Below, in pieces: positions 8,232 through 19,700 of a stretch of DNA of 64,000 bases. Source of the DNA: Phragmitibacter sp965284365 (GTDB lineage: Bacteria > Verrucomicrobiota > Verrucomicrobiia > Verrucomicrobiales > Verrucomicrobiaceae); NCBI GenBank assembly GCA_965284365.1, contig OZ260079.1, positions 744,001 to 808,000 on the forward strand. Direction: 5' to 3'. A program made the translations under genes and the position numbers. The notes below the pieces were generated by a model. The model saw nothing but the letters and a program-made list of their open reading frames with translations, was not told where the DNA came from and made no database searches. Every line of letters starts with the position of its first letter. The first letter of the stretch is position 1.

Positions 8232-9620
8232 TTACTCATCGGTCGTGTGCGCGTCTAAAGGTACCGTGCACACCGCCAAAGTTCCTGGCTTGCCATCACG
8301 CCGGGGGAGATACTTGAGAACCCCCTGAATGGCCCGGACGCGTTGCAGGACGAGGTGCATCCCCAAGCCCTTGCTGTTTTTAACCAGTCCATCGAAGGCA
8401 ATGCCGTCATTTTCGACCTCACCTTTGAGAACGCCATCGACGGCGGTGACCCTGATGTCGATCCGGCTCGCTCCCGCATGTTTGGCTGCGTTCGTGGCCA
8501 GTTCCTGCAGGATACGATAGAGGTGAGTGGTAACCGTGGGACCAATTTTCTGGCTGCCTAAAGTGCAGTCATACTTGCAGGTCACTTTGAAGGCGTGGGA
8601 AAGGTATTCCGTCATGCCCTGCAAAGCGATCTCCAAGCCATCGCTGTCCAACGTCACAGGAGCGAGCCCTCGCGCATACGCACGTGCCACATTCACGGCG
8701 GTGCTGAGGTCATCAGCCACTTCCACAGCAAGCGCGCTGCTTTCCGCCTTCTCTTTTGCAAGCCGCTTGCCTAAGACGCCTGCTTTCAATTGCGCTGCCG
8801 CAATGCGCTGACACACGTCATCGTGGAGATCCATGCCGATGCGCCGCTGCTCCCTTTCGCCAGCTTCCAGCAGACGCATTTCCGTCAGGTGAAGATTTTT
8901 CACGGCATCCGCAAACCCTTGGCCCACCGCGCCGATTTCGTCCAATCCCTCCACGACCATTCCCGGCATCTGACCAGCACCCACCTCTGTGGCGAACCTC
9001 AAGATGCTCACGACCCTCCGGGTCACCATGGCATCGAGCACCAGCCAGAGTAACAGACAGCCGGCCAGCAGACCCAGACTTTGACTGCACGATTCATTGA
9101 AAGCCTTGCGGCGTGCTTCATCCAGAGGCCACGTCATGTCATAGGCCAGCAGCACAACGGCCTTTGAACGGGAGTCACGCTCGAAGAAAGGGATCACCGC
9201 CAGGAGATGTTTGCCTGACTGATCCATTTCCACGGACCCAGTCATGTTTTTCCAGACCCGCTCAATGATCGGTTTTGTTTCGGCCAACTGAGTGACACTC
9301 AAGTTCATGCCACGCCATTGCAACTGCGTGGAATGCCGAATGATATAGGAGCCGTCGCAAATAAAGCCCAAGGCGAGTTCAGGCGTGAGTGAGGCATAAC
9401 TCATCTCCAAATCCGTCGTGTTGGGCAGATTTTTCCGCGAAAGGTGCTGCGCGATCCCGGAGAGACGCGTGCCTTCCGTGAAGGCCTGGAGGCGAAGGGA
9501 CTCAACGCGGCGGCCAACACGTTGCGCTTCATTGCGCATATAGCTGGTGATGATGAGTACCAGCCCCACGAAGAAGACCAGCGCGGGCACCTGAAAGTGC
9601 AATGTCCGGAACCATTTCAT
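8232..9620 (-). CDS. NarX-type sensor histidine kinase (HisKA_3)
   Basis: The 462-residue kinase has one membrane segment at about 10-28, a periplasmic domain of about 150 residues, a second membrane segment at about 181-201, a HAMP-like linker, and a HisKA_3 dimerisation helix with EREQRRIGMDLHDDVCQRI, where H266 is the phospho-acceptor. A GHKL ATPase domain follows, with the N-box around LQELATNAAKHAGAS and a G-box in SKGLGMHLVLQRV. Its ATG overlaps the TGA of the upstream binding-protein gene (ATGA, 9617-9620), which points to translational coupling. The periplasmic part probably receives the signal from that binding protein. Confidence 0.93.
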   Translation of the reverse strand: MKWFRTLHFQVPALVFFVGLVLIITSYMRNEAQRVGRRVESLRLQAFTEGTRLSGIAQHLSRKNLPNTTDLEMSYASLTPELALGFICDGSYIIRHSTQLQWRGMNLSVTQLAETKPIIERVWKNMTGSVEMDQSGKHLLAVIPFFERDSRSKAVVLLAYDMTWPLDEARRKAFNESCSQSLGLLAGCLLLWLVLDAMVTRRVVSILRFATEVGAGQMPGMVVEGLDEIGAVGQGFADAVKNLHLTEMRLLEAGEREQRRIGMDLHDDVCQRIAAAQLKAGVLGKRLAKEKAESSALAVEVADDLSTAVNVARAYARGLAPVTLDSDGLEIALQGMTEYLSHAFKVTCKYDCTLGSQKIGPTVTTHLYRILQELATNAAKHAGASRIDIRVTAVDGVLKGEVENDGIAFDGLVKNSKGLGMHLVLQRVRAIQGVLKYLPRRDGKPGTLAVCTVPLDAHTTDE

Positions 9621-10702
9621 GGCAGTGCTTCCTCCAGGATGGATGAGTCAATCCACTCATAGTCAGACGGCATCTCAGCGAGCAATTTTCGTTTCACCAT
9701 GAAGCTCGCGACCTCCTTCGCCACCTCTATCAAGACGGGAGCCTCGCCCCGCATCCACAGCAGATTATCCTCCTTCGACAATGGTTTCATGGCTGCAAAG
9801 GCTTTTTCAAACATGGGCTCGTCGAGGCCCTCCCGGCGATAGACCGATTGCATGTCCACGGGATCCGTTCCTGGCCGGAGTAAATGCTGGCAGGCAAAGT
9901 GAGCGGATGCGAGTTGGATGTAAGCGGCTTTTCTTGCTTCCAATGAATCGCGGCGCGCCACCAAAACGTGACACACATCGCGGCCAGTCTTAGAACTGTC
10001 GAAAAGCACCACGGCGCCGCCTTGTCGCGCCCTGCTTAAGTAAGGCTCGGCCGTGACCACGGCATCCAATTCTCCAGCAGCCAGAGCCTGTTCGCTTTCC
10101 GCCAGATTGATGGGAACAACATTCAAATCGCTTTGCTGAAGGCCTGCTTCATCGAGGGCTTTTTCCAGCAGGTACATTCCCGCTGCAGGAAGTTCTACTC
10201 CCACGGTTTTTCCTTTCAATCCTGCCAGATCTCCGACAGGCGGCCGCCCCACCAAGGCATCCGCGCCGGTGGAGATGTCAAAGACCCATAAGACCGCAAT
10301 GTCCTGCCCATCCTCACGCAGCCGCAGCACTTCATCGAGCGACAGAACGGCGGCATCGATGACGCGGTTCGCCATGGCTCTCATGGCAGAGGAGGGCCAG
10401 GTCATTTCCACAATGCGGATCTGTTCCGTGGACAGAAGATTCCTTTCACGGGCAAGTGTCAGCGTCTCCGAACTCGGCCAGACGCCAACCGCTACCTTCA
10501 ATGGAGAACGTGTGTCAGGCATCTGCCATAAGAAAGCACCGGCCCAGAGAGCCATATCCAGCACCAGGGCGACGAGGAGCCATTTCCGGAAGGGTTGCCA
10601 CCGGAGATATTTCGACTGCTGGTTTTGCCCATCCTGCATCGGGGCATCCTGTGTGAAATAACCCGCTGCCGCAAGGATCATCCGCTTCATGGCGACGGAC
10701 AT
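9617..10702 (-). CDS. Membrane-tethered NMT1/SsuA-like substrate-binding protein of a three-component sensor
   Basis: The protein has 361 residues, with an unusual cytoplasmic N-terminus of about 40 residues, one transmembrane anchor (about 41-59) and a periplasmic binding domain of the NMT1/SsuA/TauA type: LKVAVGVWPSSETLTLARERN, IDAAVLSLDEVLRLRE, GLKGKTVGVELPAAGMYLLEKAL and AGELDAVVTAEPYLSRA. Family members bind sulfonates, nitrate, pyrimidines or similar small ligands. No ABC permease or ATPase gene is next to it; instead it overlaps the kinase by four bases. I infer a sensory role. The start could also be the ATG at 10690 or 10639. The giant PEP-CTERM gene ends 46 bases upstream on the same strand. 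Confidence 0.85.
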   Translation of the reverse strand: MSVAMKRMILAAAGYFTQDAPMQDGQNQQSKYLRWQPFRKWLLVALVLDMALWAGAFLWQMPDTRSPLKVAVGVWPSSETLTLARERNLLSTEQIRIVEMTWPSSAMRAMANRVIDAAVLSLDEVLRLREDGQDIAVLWVFDISTGADALVGRPPVGDLAGLKGKTVGVELPAAGMYLLEKALDEAGLQQSDLNVVPINLAESEQALAAGELDAVVTAEPYLSRARQGGAVVLFDSSKTGRDVCHVLVARRDSLEARKAAYIQLASAHFACQHLLRPGTDPVDMQSVYRREGLDEPMFEKAFAAMKPLSKEDNLLWMRGEAPVLIEVAKEVASFMVKRKLLAEMPSDYEWIDSSILEEALP

Positions 10703-10748
10703 GCTTATGAAACGGTATGATGAACAGTTGTCCTGTGCAAGATGGCGA

Positions 10749-13700
10749 TCAAAGCCAGCGGCGGCGGCGGACGCCAGCCAGCCAGAGGAAGGCCACCATC
10801 AGCAGCATGGCCTTGCCCGGTTCCGGGACCAGACCAACGAAGACGATGCCGTGACTTTGGAACAAGGATGTGTCCCACGCGAGGGTCGCGTTGTTCAGCT
10901 CAGGAAGGTAGAGGTCGCCCAACTGGCCACTACCCCGGACGGCGCCACCCGAGTTGAAGCTTCCCCCCATGCCGCCACCGACAGCCACGGACCAGTCAAT
11001 GAGATTGAAGGCATCTCCCAACGCGAAGTCAAAGTTGCTGTCATTAACGAAGGCAACCCAGCCACCGTTCGCGATCAGAGAGCCCTCAATTTCCAAGTGA
11101 TCGTGCAAACCAGATGCAATGACACCGTCATCATAGTTGGCGATCATGTAGGCCAACATGGCATTGTAGGCCGTGGAACCGTAGGTGAAGTCACCTGCAG
11201 TGGCGCCTGTATCCGTAGCGTAGTTGGCCGTTGCCCCTGTGCCCGTCTGAAAGGTAGTCAAGGAGCCGGAGACCAACGTGACGGTACCGGTGAAGCCAAG
11301 TGTTCCCACTGCCGCGCCTCCTTCATCACCGGGGCGGATATCACCCTGGATCGTGTGTACCGTCGCTACGGTGGAACCTGCTCCGCCAACCATACCGGTG
11401 CCCGAGATAACCCCGCCTGTGAGGACCAGAGTGCCGCCGCTCCCCGTCGTGCCTGTGGCCCACGCGGTTTCATCAACGCCTGCATACCCGACTTGCAAAC
11501 GGCCGTCTGCAGCGACGGTGGTCAGCCCGGTGTAGGTATTGGCCGCGGCCATCGTCACGGTGCCACCACCGCTCACCCGCACGCTGAGTTGTGTATTGGC
11601 AGCCTGACCGATCTGGCCAGCGATGATCGTTCCGGTTTCGCCAGAGATGGCCGAATCATTCGATGCCGAGGTTAATGTCAATTCACGCACATTGTCGATG
11701 AAGCCAGGCACTACCGTCTGCTCCTGCAGAGTAATGTTTCCAGAGAGCGTGGAAGTGCCGCTCGTGAAGCTGCCGCCCACAATGCTGGCACCGGCGCCGT
11801 TTGTGTCATTGATGTCAATGTGGTTGGCCACCGTGCGGTTGGCACTGCTGACAAGCAGCGCTACGTCCGCATCAGCCACGTCTTCTTCCCAATGCACAGG
11901 GTCGGTGCCATTGCCATTCACGATGGCAATATTGGCAGAAGCCATGAAGTAACGGTCGCCAGCCTGAGTACCACTCAGCACCGCGACGCTGGCGCCGTAA
12001 ACCATCTCGGTCGTCTGGTCGAAGTCCTGCACCCGAGTCAGATTCATGCGCCCTGTCGCTGCGTCGACGCTCACCACTTCATAAACGCCATTCCGCTCGG
12101 GGTCGCTGAGTTCATCCTTGACCAGGATCCGCATACCAACATTCGCCGACGTCAGGGTGACGCCATCCACGATATTCGTTACATTCATGAAGGCGCCTGT
12201 GCCGAGGCCACCCGAGCCGTCACCGGTGGAGAGGAATTCCGCTTCCGGGCAGTCTACGAGCAATGATGATGTCGTCGCAAGATTTGCGGCGGTGAGCTGA
12301 GTCACCCGATCCCCGAGTTCCACCACGGAGGTGGAAAGTGCAGTGTTCGCGGCGACAGCGATTGTGCCGTGACGCACCACCATGCCCCCATTGATCGCAC
12401 TGCCCTGCGTGGCACCGGCGCCAAAGGAGTTCGGTCCCGAAAACGCCACCGTGCCCGTGCCAATCTTGGTGATAGGACCCGTGGTGGGATTGAACCCAGC
12501 CGAGACCACGCCGCTGAAAGTGACAGTCGAGTCTCCGCCAGCCACCGCGAACCAGTCTCTGACCACATCCACATAGCCGCTGAAACCGTAAGCGCCGGTC
12601 AATTCCCGCGTGCCGATGATCGAGATGCCTTCGACGTTACTGGATCCGGAGCCATCTATGGTCAGCATTTGCGCAATGTTGTTCGCGCTGCCAGCCAGCA
12701 ACAATTCAGCACGGGCGTCAATGACACCACCTTCGAAGCTCCCTGCGCGGTTGCCGAGGTAGACCATGTTGTTGATGTTGCCCAGAGCGGCATTGTTAGC
12801 CACCACCAGTCTTCCCTGCCGCACCACTGCTTCACCGGTGAAGGTGCTGACCCCAGAAAGGGTTTGAGTGCCCGTGCCGACTTTCCCAACACTTCCGTTG
12901 CCCGTGATCGAGCCTGCGAAGTCGGCGTCGATGGAGTTATCAGCGCCCATGTTGACACCGGAACCATTGCCCAAGCTAAGAGTTGATCCGGTGACACCGA
13001 CCAGCGAGCCGATCGTATTGAGGAAACCGGTGCCGTCATTGTGACCGCGCAACGTGGCGCCGCTGCTGAGGATAAACCTTGAGTTCGGCGAGTACACATA
13101 ATTGGCGGCAGCCGAGAGGGTGCCCGCCTCGATCGTCGTGGTGCCGGTGTAGCTGCTGAAATCACCCGCAACCAGACCTGTCCAGCCCGTTCCGAATACG
13201 GTGTTGCCGGTGCCGGTCTTCCGCACATTCAAGGCCGACTGGCCGCCGCCGTAGATGGTCGGAGCAACGCCGTCCTGCATACCCACATCCACCCGTTGCG
13301 AAGACGCGCCGGTATTTGTGGTGCTGAAAGTAATGGTCGCTTCTGTGTCCGACGCATTTTCAATCTTCGCGGTGGCGCGCTGATTGGAACCACCAATATA
13401 GGTATAGTTCACCGAGGACGTGATGTCCGTTCCAGCCAATTGCAGGCTGGAGTTGTTGCGGAAGGAGACAGCGTTGTTCGCACCCAAGGCTAAAGTATTG
13501 GAGAGACGCACAATCTGGAAGTCGTCCGTGTCCAAGGTAGTGCTGGCGTCTGCACCGATGGCCAGCGTCCCGGTCCAGCCGCTGTTGTCACCAGCGAGTT
13601 CATAGATTGTCGTGATGTCATAGGGCGTGTCATTCGCAGCCCCGCCTTCGTTGGTGTCGACGATCAGATTACCCTGGCCGCTGATGTTCCCGGAGAAGAG

Positions 13701-16700
13701 CATGATGATCTCCTGCTGCGTTCCATACACGTCAGGGTTCAGACCTTCGGTATCTTCATAATAGAGCCGCACAGTCGGAATAGCTCCCGGCCCACCATCG
13801 CCTAACTGAATGTCACCGGAGTATTCGATGGTGCCATTCAGCGCGTAGTAACCGGCTGCGATGCGAACATCCTGTGAGGTATTCCTCACGATGATGTCGC
13901 GGTCAAAAAGGACATCCGTGGCGCTGCTGTCAAAAGCGAGATTCACATTGTTGTTGCCGTTCTCCGCCAGCATTATCAACCGCACCTGACCTGTCTCACC
14001 ATTGAGACCGATCATGATGGGAGTGGTGCTTGAGCCGAGCCCGTCACTCTGGCTATAAACGCTCAGGAAACCATCCTGGAGATCAATGGTGCCAGTGAAG
14101 TTGGGCATGCTGCTGCGGAACTGCACCGTGCCTTCGCCATTGATGATGATGTTGCCATCACCGTAAAGGCCGCCTTCGTTCAGGCCGAAGTAAATGGTGG
14201 CCGCACCCGTGCCGCCTGCATCAGCGTAAGCACCACTCTCCGCCCTGATGAGTAGATCCCCCACCACATTCACCATCCCATCGAAGGCGATTTCACGCTG
14301 CGTGCCTGCCACCAAAGTCACCTGATCGCCAGCCTGTTCACCGAACTGAATCCACTCTCTCAGACGGATCTGATTATCCCGGCTGGCGTCACCGCGCTTC
14401 GGAGAAATCTCAAGGGTGGCATTGTTGGTGATGATCGTGCCATCAACCCAGCCATCGGTGGTGCCGAACGGAGTGTATTGCGCGTTGTCATTGCCTTGGC
14501 CCTGGACGTCCACGGTGATGGCATTGACACCGTCCCCAATCACCGTGATGCCGGTGTAAGTGTTGCTCACACCTGCGAGGTCTTGAGTGGCGGTGGTCGC
14601 CGAACGGTCTCCGAACTGCATGCGGCCTTCGCCGGTTATGAAGAGGCCGCCATTGGAAGGATTGGTGGTGTAGGTGCTGATGACGTTGCCCGTTTCAGAG
14701 GCGATGATTCCCTTGTGGATCAAGGTGCCGGAAGCGACATCGAAACCACCGTCACCGCCGCCCAGGGTGATGTTCCGCGTGTCAATGGTGCTCGCGCCCG
14801 AACCAGTATAACGAAGGGTGCCGTTATTGAGATACAGTTGGTCAGCGCTCGTAGCGGCGTTCCCCATCCGTGCCCAATTGTCCACGGCCACCGTAGCTCC
14901 GCCGGTGATATAGGTCTTGCCGGTGTAGGTGTTCGTGCCCGTGAGTTCCGTGACGCCAGTGCCATTGAACTGCACCAACTGCCCGCCTGTGATATCGCCC
15001 GCAATATTCACTTTGCCCGTTGCATAGTTATGCACCACCAGCGCCACCGCGCTGCTCGAAGTGGTAACCCCTGTGCCTGCGGCAATCGCAGTGCCGCCGG
15101 TGTGATTGCTGGTGAAAAGAATGCCGCCGTCTTCGAGCGTGAGATTGCCGGAAGCGATGGAGCCAGCGGCGTCATTGAACCGCACGGATGCTGTGGTACC
15201 TGCGGCCTGCCCAGCACTCACCACATCCGTATGGGATCCAGAGGCAAACGAATCTGCTGCGTAACCCGTAAAGGCCACCACCTGCCCGCTGGAATTTGTC
15301 GCGGCCCAGTCGGTGGCAGTAAAGTCTGTGCCAGTAGAAGCGCCATAAGTCGCCCATGAACCCAGGCGCGAAGTGTTTGCCATGCCTGACAAGGTAATGA
15401 CACCACCTGCCTGCGACTGGAAGTGCAGCGCACTGCCGGCGTCCTGAGTGAAGGCAGAATCTGCGATCACCAGGTTGCCAGCATTACCAGCGCCATTGCC
15501 GCGGGCGGTTAAAGTGGAACCTCCACGCAGCAGCGTTGTGTCGCTGAAGTTTTCGGTGAAGGAAGCTTCACTGCCATCCATGATCAGAGAGCCGCCGCCG
15601 AGATAGAGGGTAGCACCATTGCCCACGCGGCGATTCAGATTCGTACCGTAGCCTTCAAGGCTCAGCACGCCACCGAGCACGTTCACACGCTCAACCGTGC
15701 TGGCGCCAGCGGTGGAGCCGCGCAGATTAACCTGACCGGAACCAATCTTTGTAATGGAGGAATTCACCAAGTTTCCGCCGTCCACGAGGTTAGTGCTGAA
15801 CGTGACTTCGCCGCCCTTGGTTGCATAGAGACGCAAATCGCGATTATACGCGGCGGTCAGATTGGTGGTTTGGGTGAAGGTGATTGAGCCGGTGCCCGTT
15901 CCGAAGGTGACTTCACCGGCCCGGTTTTCACCGCCGATCATGGTGTTACCTGTGGTGTTGCCCAGGCCGTAGTTGCCAGTGCCATAGATATTATCCTTAT
16001 CGGTCGTATCCACGCCCACTTCCCAACTGGAAAGATTGAAAACGGATCCGGCATTCACCAGTGTGAAGGCCATGTTGTCGCCATCAATCCCTTCATCGGT
16101 TTCCACCAGAGAACGAGCGCCCATCTGAAATCCCGTCATTTCATTGGCGGGATTGATCGCTGCTGCGGCCGCGTCGGTGTAGAAGTTTCCTGTGCCCGCA
16201 TAACGCAGCTTGCTATTCACTAGCACGATGCGGCCTGCAGCGTCATATTGCTGCCACAACTGCACGGTGTTTTCATCCGCGCCGATGCCATTCCCCGCCA
16301 CTTCCATGCGCAGCACATCATTCTGATTTGCGGTGGTTACAGGAGAAGATAGGGCTCCTGTCGCCGTGTCACGCACGGTTCCCCGCAGATCGAGAAGGCC
16401 GCCCACGCCGCTGTTGCTCAGCGTACTGAAAATACGCGATTGGGTCGCTAATGCACCACCAATGGCGGTGGAGTTCGCATCAAAGGCGCCGCCATAGATA
16501 TCGCCGCCCACAGTGAAGATGGTGGAGTTGATATTGGCGATGCGGCCGATGCCGGTGCGTTGCACACCACCAGCGATGCCGGCAGCATCCACATTGTCGA
16601 TGATAACATTGCCACCGAAGTAGCTGCCATCACTTTCACCGGACAGAACGAAGCGATTGGAAGTGAGTTGCCCAATATACAGATCCGCACCCTCAATTCG

Positions 16701-19700
16701 CGCACCCAGACCGATGACGAATTGTCCGTCACCAACGACATTGATCCGCGTGCTTTGACCCAGAGCTTCATTATGCCGCACATACAATGTGCCATCCACG
16801 ATGGACGTATCACCCGTGTAGGAGTTCGCGCCATCGAGATAGATGCTTCCTGCGCCGGCTTTGAGTAATCCATTGCCGCCTGTGTTCGTGATATTGGAGG
16901 TAATGCGCGCATGGGTGTTGTCACCGTCTTCCTGACGATAAGCATTGATGTCATCGCTGGTGTTGTAGAACACCCACCGCGACTGATTATACAGGATGGC
17001 TTGCTGGCCATCCATATCCAGCGTTCCCCCTTGAACATAGCTTCTCAAGTCCAAATTGCGATTTGCATCCAACGCAGCACCCTGCAGGTCCTGATAGCCC
17101 AGTCCCGTGAAGGCAATCATGCCTGACGTGATCTTCAGCGTATCTGTCGGATTGAGATAAAGCGTCAGAGTCTCGCCGCTGCCATTCACGCCATTCCCAT
17201 AGACCGACTGGCCGAAGGACAAGGTGTTCACGGTCATATTGCCACCGATGTCGAGGCCACAGGCGTCCGTGGTGGTCAGAGTAATGATCTGATCATTGCG
17301 GCCAGAGATTTCATTGGTGAAGGAATCCCCTGCCAAGCCTGTTAGCCGCAGATTCTGGTCAGCCGCAACGGTAGTCGTTTCCAGTTGCGTCCCATAAGTC
17401 GCCGCCGCGACCGTGCTGCCACCGCTTACTTTCAGGTAGTCCGTGGATCCATCTGCATCAGACAAAGGCCGCACATAAAAGACCGTATCACCCGTCTTGG
17501 GATCAATGCCTTGTTCTGCCGTCATGAAATGCCGCGCTGAATACGGATCGCTCATGCGTTGATCCGTGGTGTCGCTGATCCAGGCTTCTTTCACACCGCC
17601 AAAAAACCCGGCGATGGTCGAGGTATTTCCATTAGTCCCATCGCCACCCGTCATATTTGGAGCAACATCCACCTGAACCACCATTCGGTTCGTGATATCC
17701 GCCGTTGCTCCAGAGCTAAAGCTGCTATCCGCAAAGGCAGTTCCCGCGTCCGTAGAACGGAATTGAACCACGCCCATGTTATCACGCACGATCTCCGTAA
17801 ACCGGAACCCCGCATAATCATCCGTCAGCCGTGGGGCTGCACTCACAATGTCTGCGCCGATATCCACTTCAATGGCCAGGGTGCCAGTTTGCGACGTAAT
17901 TTTACCTGCCTTTTCAATCCCGGAGTACGCGCCACCAGTCGCCTCCATGCGCAGACGGGTCGTGCCGTTGGAATAAATCTCCACATTGTCATTCAGACGG
18001 CTGTCGAAGTTGTCTACGGTAGTACCACCGTTGCCGATGCCCAAGTATGTATTTCGCGAGAGTTGGATCTCAGTTACCCCAAGGATCTTGCCATCGTTAT
18101 AAATACGGTTCGTGCCTCCACCGAGCACGAGGTCTCCCGTCCAATCCGGGGAGTTCGTGTAGATACGGAATTCACCACTGACACCGCCACGGATGATGTC
18201 GCCGGTGCCATACATGGTGCCCCCCGTGGATTCGCCGAGATAGATGTTGGAGCCGTTCTTCATATTGAAGAAGGTGTCTCCATTTATGAAGAGTTGGCCG
18301 GTGAAGTCGTAGGATCGTGCCGTACCAATAGTGCGCACCGTACCTCCGCCGAGATAGCCAGTGCCCTCAAAGGTGAACCACTCATACATGTCGCCATCAC
18401 TGGAAGCATTCAGTTCCAGTGTGCCATTCGCGGCGATGATGGTGCTATCTGTAAATGACCTGTTGGTGCCGAACCATTCATTGGCTGCGCTGCCTGCCAT
18501 GCTCACGCGCAGCGTGCCTTCATTGATATAGATGATCCCGCCGATGTTCGTGCCGAGATAAGCGGCAGGCGTGGAAGTCATGCTGTTGTTGGGCGTGCCT
18601 GTAAGCTTCACAGTGCCGCCGCCCTGAATGATCAGGTCGCCAATGTCAGGGTTGCGATCCGTGTAGCGCTGGGTGTCGCCACCGATTTGATTGGCGGTGT
18701 AGCCATTGCTGCTGCTCACATCACTCGCGGCCGCACTGATCAATCCGTTAATTGTGAGAATGCTGCCTGCCGACACATCAAACGTGCCGCCATTGGCGCC
18801 CAGGAAGATCGTGCGCCCACCGTTCAACTCCACGTCCTGAGTGATTTTCAGGGTACCGCCGTCCATGTGGAGATTACCCGAATCCATGATAGCCCAAATG
18901 CCGCCATTGGTCCCGGAGCCCGCCACGGCCTGTACATACACACCATCCGTGTAGCCACTCCCACCGCCTGTGAGAGCAATGGCGCTTACCTGTGCGCTGC
19001 CATTGGTATTAAAGGTCCCCGTGGCGGCTGTGGTCGGCGCAGTCGAGGTGATAAAGTTCAGCGCCACATTGCTTTGGTTGGTCGTGTAGCCAGAACCCAC
19101 GCCAATGTAAAGAATGCGGGCCACCGAAGCATTCATCTCGCCCAGGCTGCCATCCGAAGAGATATAGAGCACGCCGCCATTCAGATAAGTGTCGCCCGTG
19201 TAGGTGTTCGCTGCCGAGAGAACCGTCGTCCCTGTCCCGCTGTGCACCAAATTTACTTTGTTCGAACCGTTGTCGGTGATGGTCGCAGCAATCGTCGTCT
19301 CACCCGTTCCATAGTTGTGAAGAATGAGGTCATTGCTGCCCGCCACGCCACCACTGGTCAGAGTACCATTTTCGATCTGCACTGGACCCGAAACCGTGCT
19401 GGGCACGAGGATGCCCCCTTCGGTCACGGTCAGCGAACTGCCTGCCCCGCCGATGTCCACCGTAGCCGCCGCATCGAAGCGCACTGTTGCGGTCGAGGTT
19501 GCTCCGGAGAGAGCCGCATTGGCGGTAACATTGGTGTGGGCACCTGCCGCGAATGTATCATTCGTGTAGCCGGTAAAAGCCCTGACGCCGGTCGTGCCAT
19601 CACGTGCAGCCCAGTCCGTTACATTGTTCAAGCTGGTGCCGTATGTGGCCCAACTTGCAAAACGTTCGCCCGCAGTAGTCGTCAAGCCGGTGGCACTGAT

